The notes under the pieces: model-generated | The model's input: only the letters and a program-made list of their open reading frames with translations | What the model was told of the DNA's origin: nothing | The model's database searches: none | Shown: positions 33,802-40,003 of the stretch, in pieces | How the letters are laid out: the number at the start of each line of letters is the position of its first letter | How positions within the stretch are numbered: the stretch's first letter is position 1 | Source of the DNA: an uncultured Veillonella sp. | Lineage (GTDB): Bacteria > Bacillota > Negativicutes > Veillonellales > Veillonellaceae | Assembly (NCBI RefSeq): GCF_937981445.1 | Contig: NZ_CALJON010000052.1 | Span: forward strand, 1 to 40,003 | Length of the DNA stretch: 40,003 nucleotides | Direction: 5' to 3' | Made by a program: the position numbers and the translations under genes

Positions 33802-34620
33802 TTATAAATCTGTATATGTCTCTGTTGTAATACGCTCTTTAAAATGTTCAATATCAACTGCATTACCAATCCAAATTCGTTGTAATGCATAAGGATTATC
33901 GCCTACATGTACCCAACCAGGATTCATCGTAGTAGCTAATTGGATGCCATTCTCCTTAGCCACTTTTTGAGTGTACTCCGTTTCACGGCCATAAGGGTAA
34001 CAGAACCATAGATTATCTATCCCTAGTTTCTCTTTTAAAACCTTCTGCGCTTTTACAATATTATCCACTTGCTCACTAGTAGATAGTTCATTCATCCGTA
34101 CATGGTCATATCCATGACTGGCAATCGTAATGCCATTATCTTGCATTTCCTTAACCTGCTCCCAAGTAAGGCGCTTACCCATGTCTCCAGGATTAATGTA
34201 AACAGTGCCGGCAAAACCATATTCTTTAAGCACAGGATATACAATAGTATACGTATCTTCATAGCCATCATCAAAAGTAAGTACCACTGGCTTTACTGGT
34301 ACCGGCTTGCCTTCCCTAACATAATCATTTAACTGCTCCATTGTAAGTGGGTGGAAGCCATTGTCATGTAAAAACTTCATCTGTGCTCGGAACAAATCCT
34401 CCCTAATAACAGCATCATTGTCTTTATCAGGGCCCACTTTATGATACATTAATACAGGAATGCCATCAGGTACTGCCGTCGGCACCTCTTCTTTTACTTT
34501 CTCAGCAGCTACCTGCGTTTTTTGTGGTGCCTCGCTAGTGCCCCCCTTATCAGTAGCACAGGCAGTAAGAAGTAAAGCTAAACTACAAAGCATACAAAGG
34601 GCGAGTATGAATCGCTTCAT
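33802..34620 (-). CDS. Polysaccharide deacetylase lipoprotein
   Basis: Carbohydrate esterase family 4 (NodB fold) enzyme; removes acetyl groups from N-acetylated sugars in envelope polymers. The 272-residue protein has a lipobox LLTAC (C21). Motif 1 is TFDDGYED with D117 and D118; motif 2 is SHGYDH (168-173) with the metal-binding His pair; later segments are FCYPYGRE and LATTMNPG. PVLMYHKVG near residue 56 is typical of the PgaB/IcaB-like subclass, which suggests action on poly-N-acetylglucosamine or peptidoglycan. Start with AGGAGG. First gene of the three-gene envelope operon. Confidence 0.92.
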   Translation of the reverse strand: MKRFILALCMLCSLALLLTACATDKGGTSEAPQKTQVAAEKVKEEVPTAVPDGIPVLMYHKVGPDKDNDAVIREDLFRAQMKFLHDNGFHPLTMEQLNDYVREGKPVPVKPVVLTFDDGYEDTYTIVYPVLKEYGFAGTVYINPGDMGKRLTWEQVKEMQDNGITIASHGYDHVRMNELSTSEQVDNIVKAQKVLKEKLGIDNLWFCYPYGRETEYTQKVAKENGIQLATTMNPGWVHVGDNPYALQRIWIGNAVDIEHFKERITTETYTDL

Positions 34621-34692
34621 TTTTTCCTCCTAGTCTATATAGTTATAAAATTTTATTTTGCAAACACGAATTCAATCTATATTATACCATAA

Positions 34693-34723
34693 TGAGCATT
34701 GCTGTTGCATTACATGCAATGCT
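34693..34723. other. Inverted repeat in the divergent region before the amidase
   Basis: AGCATTGC pairs with GCAATGCT across about 14 bases. There is no U tract. Possible regulatory site; the rest of 34621-34790 shows nothing else. Confidence 0.4.
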
Positions 34724-34794
34724 TTAATCTATTCACCTTTTACAATTTATAATTATATAATTTTATGCTCATATATATACAGTATCTATATACA

Positions 34795-34823
34795 TTGACA
34801 GGCATAGACCCCCTTTGTATACT
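34795..34823 (+). promoter_or_regulatory. Promoter of the nitrilase-family amidase
   Basis: TTGACA (34795-34800), a 17-bp spacer and TATACT (34818-34823). Near consensus, about 100 bp before the ATG. Confidence 0.78.
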
Positions 34824-34921
34824 TAAAGTACAGAGATATAAAGAAGTAGAAATTCTTTCTATCAGTTTATATTTACACACGATTTTTATACATTATATTT
34901 ACACATGGAGATGATCATATT

Positions 34922-35728
34922 ATGACTAAATTAGCACTCATACAACTAGCCACTGATGTAGGTCATATGGATACGAACTATGAAATGGTTGCGGACGCTG
35001 TACTTAGAGCTAGCGAAGAAGGCCCTCACATCATTGTATTGCCTGAAACTTGGAACACAGGCTTCTTTCCCTCCAAAGACTTGATTCACCAAGCTGATTA
35101 CGAGGGAAAATGCTCCCAAGAGTTTCTACAAAATTTAGCATTAAAGACCAATTGCCATATTGTAGGCGGCTCTGTAAGCACTGTAAAACAAGGCTCCGTT
35201 TACAATACTACATACATCGTGGACCGCCATGGTCACATCATTTCGTCGTACGATAAAATGCATTGTTTCTCCCCGGCTAAAGAAGATCAATATTATACGG
35301 GCGGCACAGCGATACATAAATTCATGCTGGATCACATAGCTTGTTCCTCCATCACATGTTATGATATTCGCTTTCCAGAATTAGTACGCATGGCTGCCCT
35401 CCAAAATATAGATATACTATTTATTCCAGCCCAATGGCCTTCCGCTCGTTTAGAGCATTGGCGTATTTTAAATCAAGCAAGGGCTATCGAAAACCAGATG
35501 TTTGTATGTGCCGTTAATGGCTGTGGTAAAATTGGCCATGCTCACATGGCAGGCCATTCCTTATTAGTCGATCCCTTCGGCACCATACAACGCGAACTAG
35601 GCAATACCCCTGGCATTGGCTATATTACCATTGATACCAGTTCAATTCCATCTATTAGAGAAAAGATAAATGTCTTCCAAGATCGTCGTCCAGAATTATA
35701 TAACCTCGGCCTTGAGCGCCAAAGTTAA
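34922..35728 (+). CDS. Carbon-nitrogen hydrolase (omega-amidase / YafV-like)
   Basis: Nitrilase-superfamily amidase of 268 residues. The catalytic triad is visible: E42 in VLPETWNTGF, K112 in YDKMHCFSP and C146 in CYDIRFPEL. The sequence FNTG/WNTGF and the KMHCFSP block resemble omega-amidases that hydrolyse alpha-ketoglutaramate or alpha-ketosuccinamate, completing methionine or glutamine transamination. This is a family inference. Shine-Dalgarno GGAGATGATCAT is weak to moderate. Single-gene unit with its own strong promoter. Confidence 0.9.
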   Translation: MTKLALIQLATDVGHMDTNYEMVADAVLRASEEGPHIIVLPETWNTGFFPSKDLIHQADYEGKCSQEFLQNLALKTNCHIVGGSVSTVKQGSVYNTTYIVDRHGHIISSYDKMHCFSPAKEDQYYTGGTAIHKFMLDHIACSSITCYDIRFPELVRMAALQNIDILFIPAQWPSARLEHWRILNQARAIENQMFVCAVNGCGKIGHAHMAGHSLLVDPFGTIQRELGNTPGIGYITIDTSSIPSIREKINVFQDRRPELYNLGLERQS

Positions 35729-35769
35729 TCTAAAACAACTTATGAAAGCTTAAGCATCATGATTAATAC

Positions 35770-35835
35770 ATTCTTAATACATTCTTAATACATTCTTAAT
35801 ACATTCTTAATAGATTCTTAATATATTCTTAATAC
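35770..35835 (+). repeat. 11-bp tandem repeat after the amidase gene
   Basis: Six ATTCTTAATAC-type units begin at 35770, with decayed units on both sides. It starts about 40 bp after the stop codon. Confidence 0.92.
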
Positions 35836-35923
35836 GTTTTTAATTCATTCTATATTTTTGTTCTTTAAACCAAAATTTTTATATGAATCAAAGTTTTATA
35901 TAATATGTCGTCCTATTACAAAT

Positions 35924-35963
35924 GGAGCTCTTAAGCGGCGTACTTAAGGGCTCCATCATTTTT
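35924..35963 (+). terminator. Terminator after the amidase unit
   Basis: GGAGCTCTTAAG (35924-35935) pairs with CTTAAGGGCTCC (35943-35954), with one G-U pair, followed by ATCATTTTT. Confidence 0.88.
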
Positions 35964-36085
35964 CAAGTTTCATACATATTAGCCAGTCAATGCATTCCAT
36001 TCGCACCATTTGAACTAATTTGTAATTATAGGGTAGACATTTACTTTGTTTTACCGTATGATTAATTATGTTGAATGTGTTTTTT

Positions 36086-36115
36086 AGATATATGATTTGC
36101 TAAAATCGTATATCT
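36086..36115. promoter_or_regulatory. Inverted-repeat operator candidate before the XRE gene
   Basis: AGATATATGATTT (36086-36098) and AAATCGTATATCT (36103-36115) form a 13-bp inverted repeat with one mismatch and a four-base centre, 29 bp before the XRE start codon. It is a natural site for autoregulation by the encoded HTH protein. Confidence 0.6.
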
Positions 36116-36144
36116 GTTAGGGTTTAACAACGGAGGCATAGCTC

Positions 36145-36603
36145 ATGACTGTCAAGAACAATGACAAAGAAAAAAGAGAGAAGCTGAAGCTCTACCATCC
36201 AAAGAAGCACAACAATGTAGTAAGGGAAGATGGTAGCCCTGACAAAAATTCCTTGCGCTTTACAGCGCTTGCCTTTGCGTCACTTTTGAATCCTTTGTTA
36301 CCAACCGTAAAACCTAAAAAGGCTGTATCTGGGGAAGCATTTTATAATTGCTTAGGCCTTAAAATTGCACGGCTTCGAAAAAGTAAAGGACTCTTACAAC
36401 GCGACTTGGCCAAATTATCTGGCATTAGTATTTCCTATTTGTCTCGTATTGAACGAGGCTATGCGGTACAGGGAGTGACGCTAGATATTTTAGCCCATTT
36501 AGCGGAGGCCTTGCAAATTGAAATGCAGAATATGTTTGCCTTCACGCCGGAAGAAATTGCCCAAGCTCATTATCGCAGTGAAATCAAAAAATTTAATTGT
36601 TAA
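36145..36603 (+). CDS. XRE-family transcriptional regulator
   Basis: 152 residues. The helix-turn-helix domain occupies about 69-131 (LGLKIARLRKSKGLLQRDLA, then LSGISISYLSRIERGYA, ending LAEALQIEMQNMF). It is preceded by a basic, probably unstructured tail of about 60 residues (KEKREKLKLYHPKKH). There is no C-terminal effector domain, so it is a simple DNA-binding regulator that may sense nothing itself. ACGGAGG lies before the ATG. It stands alone between two terminators. The inverted repeat directly upstream suggests autoregulation; other targets are unknown. Confidence 0.88.
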   Translation: MTVKNNDKEKREKLKLYHPKKHNNVVREDGSPDKNSLRFTALAFASLLNPLLPTVKPKKAVSGEAFYNCLGLKIARLRKSKGLLQRDLAKLSGISISYLSRIERGYAVQGVTLDILAHLAEALQIEMQNMFAFTPEEIAQAHYRSEIKKFNC

Positions 36604-36641
36604 GCTTTTTTACAAAGCTATATTCTCATATAAAACTATGC

Positions 36642-36680
36642 AAGGAATTGGAGAGTCTACTCATTCTACAATCCCTTTTT
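36642..36680 (+). terminator. Probable terminator of the XRE gene
   Basis: AAGGAATTG (36642-36650) pairs with CAATCCCTT (36669-36677), one mismatch, followed by T's. The loop and arms resemble the pyrE terminator. Confidence 0.5.
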
Positions 36681-36697
36681 CCTATGGAAATAAAAAA

Positions 36698-36786
36698 GCC
36701 TCAAGTAGTACATAGTGCTAGCTTCGGACTTGCTAAGTCGCAAAAAGCAAGTTCTACACTAGCTAGCTATATACGCTACTTGAGGC
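36698..36786 (-). terminator. Long compound hairpin, probable terminator of the OYE gene
   Basis: GCCTCAAGTAG (36698-36708) pairs with CTACTTGAGGC (36776-36786). Inside are ACTTGC (36728-36733) with GCAAGT (36747-36752), and GCTAGCT (36717-36723) with AGCTAGC (36761-36767). On the - strand six T follow. The 89-nt folded body is unusually large for a simple terminator. Confidence 0.65.
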
Positions 36787-36841
36787 TTATTGCAATATAA
36801 AAAGGAGTGTTTGTTATACTAAAGGATTTTTTAAATGTAAG

Positions 36842-37948
36842 CTATTTCACTAAACGATCAGGCACCTTCATTTCCATGAATGCATAAGTTCCATTGGCAA
36901 TCATCAGTATATCCTTGTCCTGAAGATTTAAGGTGGAGCGAATTTCACTATCACGATGTGCTAATATTTTGGCACTCCAATTAGGATCAATTAAGGAAGA
37001 ACATCCTATAGCTGCAATTTCAGAATGTTCTAAAGCAGCTTCTAAATCAGCTCTATCTCGTATATCTCCTACTGAAATCAATGGCATCCGCCCGTTAATG
37101 GTATCATGCACATAGGCAAGCATGGATTTTTCTTGATACTCAGGTACATTCGTTTTTCTATCATAACGAGTCAAGGAAATATGCAAATAATCAAGTTTTT
37201 TTTGGGCTAATTTATCAACTAACCACAATGACTCTTTTAAATTATATCCTGGGTCAGTTTCTTCTCTTGGAGAAAAACGATAGCCTATAATAAAATCAGG
37301 TACCTTCATAGTATCAACAGTTTCTATTACCGCATCTACGACACGTTCAATGAAATGATATCTTTTTTCTAGACTGCCACCCCATTTGTCATTACGACGA
37401 TTGGAATGTGGAGAGAAAAATTGATGTAATAAATAATGATTAGCACCGTGAAGCTCTACACCATCAAAGCCAGCTTTAATAGCTCGAATCGTGGCTTGTT
37501 TAAAGTTCTCTATAATCTCTTCAATTTCCTCATTAGTTAATTCGCGAGGGATTTCAGCACCTTCTTTTTCTGCTGCTACAGCACTAGGTGCTACAGGCTG
37601 TTCCCCTTCAATTGTTTTGCTATCAGTCATGCGCCCTGCGTGAAAAATCTGTAATACTGCCTTGGTGCCATCTCGCTTTATGGCCGAAGCTAAACGACTA
37701 AGACCAGGAATAAATTTGTCATCATAAACACCTAGTTCCCCTGTCCAACCCATGCCATTTTTTTGGATATTAGCTACACCAGTAATAAATAAGCCTACGG
37801 CACCGGTACGCATACCATAATAAGCTATTTCATCACCTGTAACCGTTCCATCATAATAGCTCATTCGCGTTGTCATAGGCGGAATAGCCAATCTATTCTT
37901 AATTTCTAAGCCACGGTTAAATGTAAGAGGTTCTGTTATATTACTCAT
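36842..37948 (-). CDS. NADH:flavin oxidoreductase, Old Yellow Enzyme family
   Basis: FMN-dependent ene-reductase of 368 residues that reduces electrophilic alkenes or quinones. Segments: NRLAIPPMTTRMS (FMN-site), QIFHAGRM, GFDGVELHGANHYLLHQFFSP, then SNRRNDKWGGSLEKRYHF. No four-Cys iron-sulfur motif follows the barrel, so it is the short OYE type, not a 2,4-dienoyl-CoA reductase. The ribosome-binding site is weak (AAGGATGAG, well upstream). A 44-bp near-perfect palindrome lies 42 bp upstream of the start and matches a site before the marR-type gene next to it, so it is probably repressed by that protein and induced by reactive electrophiles or oxidants. Confidence 0.92.
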   Translation of the reverse strand: MSNITEPLTFNRGLEIKNRLAIPPMTTRMSYYDGTVTGDEIAYYGMRTGAVGLFITGVANIQKNGMGWTGELGVYDDKFIPGLSRLASAIKRDGTKAVLQIFHAGRMTDSKTIEGEQPVAPSAVAAEKEGAEIPRELTNEEIEEIIENFKQATIRAIKAGFDGVELHGANHYLLHQFFSPHSNRRNDKWGGSLEKRYHFIERVVDAVIETVDTMKVPDFIIGYRFSPREETDPGYNLKESLWLVDKLAQKKLDYLHISLTRYDRKTNVPEYQEKSMLAYVHDTINGRMPLISVGDIRDRADLEAALEHSEIAAIGCSSLIDPNWSAKILAHRDSEIRSTLNLQDKDILMIANGTYAFMEMKVPDRLVK

Positions 37949-37989
37949 TTATCATCTCATCCTTTACTCTATTTTCAGTCAATGTTTGG

Positions 37990-38033
37990 TTATGTACTTG
38001 TAAATGTATGCACATGCATTTACAAGTACATAA
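37990..38033. promoter_or_regulatory. MarR-type operator before the OYE gene
   Basis: A 44-bp palindrome with 17-bp perfect arms (TTATGTACTTGTAAATG and its complement) around TATGCACATG. The central part AAATGTATGCACATGCATTT recurs before the adjacent marR-type gene. Confidence 0.8.
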
Positions 38034-38128
38034 CTATATATAAACGATACAGCTAAACGCCACGTCCCGCACTTAGCCATATCGGAATCCCTTTAATACA
38101 ACTAAATATTGTACTATTCCTAAACGCT

Positions 38129-38503
38129 TTACTTAATACTATAAAAGGAATGTAATACTTCTTGTACAATTGGTTCTGCCTTTGCTAATTTCTCTAGGCC
38201 ATGCTCCGTAATGCCAATATAAACGCCCCGTTTATCACAACTACATAAACGCCGTTCAATACAGCCGCAATTCACATCTTCCATGCGAAGAATCATGCGA
38301 GACATAGCACTCTGACTTAGGCCAACCTGCTCCTGTAAATTGTTTAAGCGCAATTTATGCTCTTCTGCTTGAGCCAAAAAGTGCAATACATAATAGGCAT
38401 TCAAACTCAAGTCAATGCGCGACTCCAAAGCATGCTCTAGGGCTTCGGAGATTTCTCTAACTCGTTTATAATCAGAAAACCATCGCAAAAAATAATCTGT
38501 CAT
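38129..38503 (-). CDS. MarR-family regulator with four wing cysteines
   Basis: Winged-helix repressor of 124 residues. The recognition region is LNNLQEQVGLSQSAMSRMILRMED (about 53-76) and the wing is CIERRLCSCDKRGVYIGIT (81-99), in place of the usual DxxDRR. Cysteines C79, C81, C87 and C89 (CGC and CSC pairs) sit at the wing, an arrangement suited to thiol redox sensing or metal binding. GGAAGGAG precedes the ATG. It lies upstream of the OYE gene on the same strand, 180 bp apart, each with a copy of the same operator. It is slightly short for a MarR protein at the N-terminus. Confidence 0.88.
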   Translation of the reverse strand: MTDYFLRWFSDYKRVREISEALEHALESRIDLSLNAYYVLHFLAQAEEHKLRLNNLQEQVGLSQSAMSRMILRMEDVNCGCIERRLCSCDKRGVYIGITEHGLEKLAKAEPIVQEVLHSFYSIK

Positions 38504-38533
38504 AAGTGGTCTCCTTCCAAAATCTATAATTTA

Positions 38534-38556
38534 AAATGCATGCACATGTATTTACA
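38534..38556. promoter_or_regulatory. MarR-type operator before its own gene
   Basis: AAATGCATGCACATGTATTT followed by ACA, 30 bp upstream of the regulator's start. It matches the centre of the OYE operator with only C/T exchanges at symmetric positions. Confidence 0.75.
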
Positions 38557-38657
38557 TTTATTATATTACACTATAATAATAAACTTTGCAAGTGCCCCAA
38601 ATAAAATTTTTATAATGCCTTTTATGGATGCCTATTATAGCTATCATTCCAGCTATC

Positions 38658-38792
38658 TTTTAACGATCTTTTAACGATCTTTTTAACAATCTATCCAAAT
38701 ATTTATTCAAATATCGTCTTAATTATTTTCTAAACGATCTTCCTAATGATTTTCTAAACTGTCTTCTTAATTATCTTGTCAAAGATTTTTTA
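38658..38792. repeat. Decayed tandem repeats 3' of the acetyltransferase gene
   Basis: About three CTTTTAACGAT units (38658-38690), then three 24-bp units of the AATTATTTTCTAAACGATC type (38721, 38745, 38769). The remainder of 38557-38871 is AT-rich with no gene. Confidence 0.7.
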
Positions 38793-38871
38793 GACATCTC
38801 CAAAAAGCTTTTTAAAGGAATTTTATTAAATTAGGGCACTTTAAAATTATAATAAACTTATTAAAAAGTTA

Positions 38872-39372
38872 TTAAACAAGCAAATAATAATTTACTATGC
38901 CTAAAAACTCTGCATTCTTTACCCCTACTTCAGGAATTACGCCCGAATAAGTAAAACCAAATTTTTCATGCAATGTAACGCTTCCCTTATTGCCCGCCGT
39001 AATAACAGATACCACTACATGAGTCGCACTATCTTCTTTTGCATAATTTAAGATATGCTCCATCAACTTAGTAGCTACACCTTGTTTCCTAAATGTAGGC
39101 CCTACATATATAGATAATTCTACGGTACTTGCATAAGCTTCCTTACTCCGATAAGCCGATAAGGTAGCGTATCCTGCAATTGAATCGCCTATAGTAGCTA
39201 CGAGTAACGGATGATTTAGCGTATTATGATCTTCATACCAAGTAGTCCATTCATCAATTGTACGAGGCTCAATATCAAACGTTGCTACACCATTAAGAAC
39301 TTCGTAATTATAAATCTCCAATAATGCTGGAATATCCTCTCTCACCCCAGAACGAATTAAAATCTCTCTCAT
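38872..39372 (-). CDS. GNAT-family N-acetyltransferase (phosphinothricin acetyltransferase-like)
   Basis: 166 residues. VREDIPALLEIYNYEVLNGVATFD at the N-terminus and FDIEPRTIDEW match the Pat/Bar-like subgroup. The acetyl-CoA loop is FRKQGVATKLM (about 94-104), and NKGSVTLHEKFGFTYSGVI forms the last strand-helix. In this subgroup natural substrates are often methionine sulfoximine/sulfone or other small amines, but specificity is unknown. Single gene. The ribosome-binding site AAGAGGAAATA is modest. Confidence 0.88.
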   Translation of the reverse strand: MREILIRSGVREDIPALLEIYNYEVLNGVATFDIEPRTIDEWTTWYEDHNTLNHPLLVATIGDSIAGYATLSAYRSKEAYASTVELSIYVGPTFRKQGVATKLMEHILNYAKEDSATHVVVSVITAGNKGSVTLHEKFGFTYSGVIPEVGVKNAEFLGIVNYYLLV

Positions 39373-39511
39373 TATTTCCTCTTTTCTGTGCTGCTTTATA
39401 TTATAAGCACTCTCAAATATTATAATGATTTATTATAGCATATTTTAAAATTTAAAAGAGCATATCCTCTTAAACTAATGTTAAAATCTAGCGACTTATT
39501 TTGCGCTATTA

Positions 39512-39646
39512 GGGCGTTTCTATGATTTCGTGACTCATTAATCACGAAATAAAGAAAATGACCTTACACTTGAAATATAGCATCTATTATTAATCTAATT
39601 TTAAACTCAAGCATAATAAGGGATTATGCCCTCATAGAAACCCAAT
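39512..39646. other. Structured element with terminal inverted repeats (possible ncRNA or MITE)
   Basis: Ends TTTCTATGA (39517-39525) and TCATAGAAA (39632-39640), flanked by GGG and CCC. Inside are the hairpins TTTCGTGA/TCACGAAA (39526-39533, 39542-39549) and GCATAAT/ATTATGC (39611-39617, 39623-39629). The first stacks directly on the outer stem. No ORF. The strand cannot be assigned. Confidence 0.55.
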
Positions 39647-39778
39647 ATAAAAGAGAGTGTCCTTTGATTATGACTTAAAGCTAGTGGTAAGATTGTTATT
39701 CAGCAACTACCCGTTTGCGTTGTGGACTTTTTCTTACGTTTGCCTTTACCTTTATAAATACTTCCGTTCGAAGGCTGT

Positions 39779-39942
39779 GGACTTTGCTATGCAAAGTCTT
39801 ACGCCTCGAACTAAGCGATTCGCTCTAATTTATGCGTCGCTTGTGCTCCTTTAAATTATGCTCACTGCGTAACGCCCCGAACTACACGATTCACAATAAT
39901 TTGTGCGTCGTTACCACTCCTTCAAATTATGTTCACTGTGTA
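39779..39942. repeat. 71-bp direct repeat (two copies) with adjacent palindrome
   Basis: Copies at 39801-39871 and 39872-39942, about 80 per cent alike by eye, each starting ACGCC(T/C)CGAACTA and ending TTCACTG(T/C)GTA or similar. Just before them, GACTTTGC-TAT-GCAAAGTC is a perfect hairpin (about 39779-39797). Internal motifs such as GCGATTCGC are palindromic. It resembles a genome-dispersed repeat family. The rest of 39647-40003 has no supported gene. Confidence 0.7.
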
Positions 39943-40003
39943 TCCCCGGACCGCTTCTATTGTGCTTATATCCATAGAGATACCTCTACTATTAACTCTT
40001 CTT

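Noticed and set aside
39657..39854. 65-codon frame at the right edge
   Set aside because: Runs into the 71-bp repeat and has no ribosome-binding site or family similarity.

Overview
The window is low-GC DNA with densely packed genes. The gene set and protein style suggest a Negativicute, most likely Veillonella or a close relative: a large type II Cas9, a tandem pair of MetQ-type methionine lipoproteins, a stand-alone pyruvate carboxylase/oxaloacetate decarboxylase carboxyltransferase subunit, and diderm-like secreted proteins. The genus is an inference from memory of such genomes, not a database match. No rRNA, prophage, transposase or CRISPR array is visible. About 34 protein genes, one tRNA, one tracrRNA and one SAM riboswitch can be supported.

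Layout. 1-3410 (-) is cas9, with its C-terminus cut off by the window edge; a tracrRNA with its own promoter runs divergently at 3542-3677. 3943-4486 (+) holds tadA, whose last codons lie inside tRNA-Ser(CGA). 4867-6543 (+) holds a small secreted Gln/His/Pro-rich protein and an O6-alkylguanine methyltransferase. 12835-6827 (-) is a likely operon of pncB followed by three exported proteins built from one repeated module. 13006-16155 (+) holds menA and two metQ paralogues with different leaders. 19430-16248 (-) is a nucleoside salvage operon (exonuclease, deoC, pdp, cdd). 19879-21182 (+) is pyrFE. 26691-21270 (-) is a nickel/peptide-type ABC operon (nikB, nikC, nikA and a fused two-ATPase protein) ending in a CsoR-family regulator with a His-rich tail. 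27092-29501 holds a methyltransferase (+), a YbaK deacylase (-) and a PhzF-like protein (-). 31569-29798 (-) is a small unknown protein plus the carboxyltransferase. 34620-31868 (-) is an envelope operon: polysaccharide deacetylase, NAGPA-domain protein and an anchored unknown. The right end holds a nitrilase-family amidase, an XRE regulator, an Old Yellow Enzyme with its MarR regulator, a GNAT acetyltransferase and dispersed-repeat DNA.

How the genes work together. The clearest regulatory circuits are: tracrRNA with Cas9; the SAM riboswitch with the second metQ; the MarR regulator with near-identical palindromes in front of itself and of the OYE gene; the XRE regulator with a 30-bp inverted repeat before its gene; and the CsoR-like repressor with a C-tract/G-tract palindrome upstream of the nik operon that encodes it.

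A theme through the window is decayed short tandem repeats (7, 11, 15, 23, 24, 25, 27 bp). They sit directly 3' of stop codons or in frame inside proteins (the ATPase linker and the PhzF insert). The less described items are the repeated-module exported proteins, the tadA/tRNA overlap, the structured metQ1 leader and a roughly 135-nt structured element near 39.5 kb.
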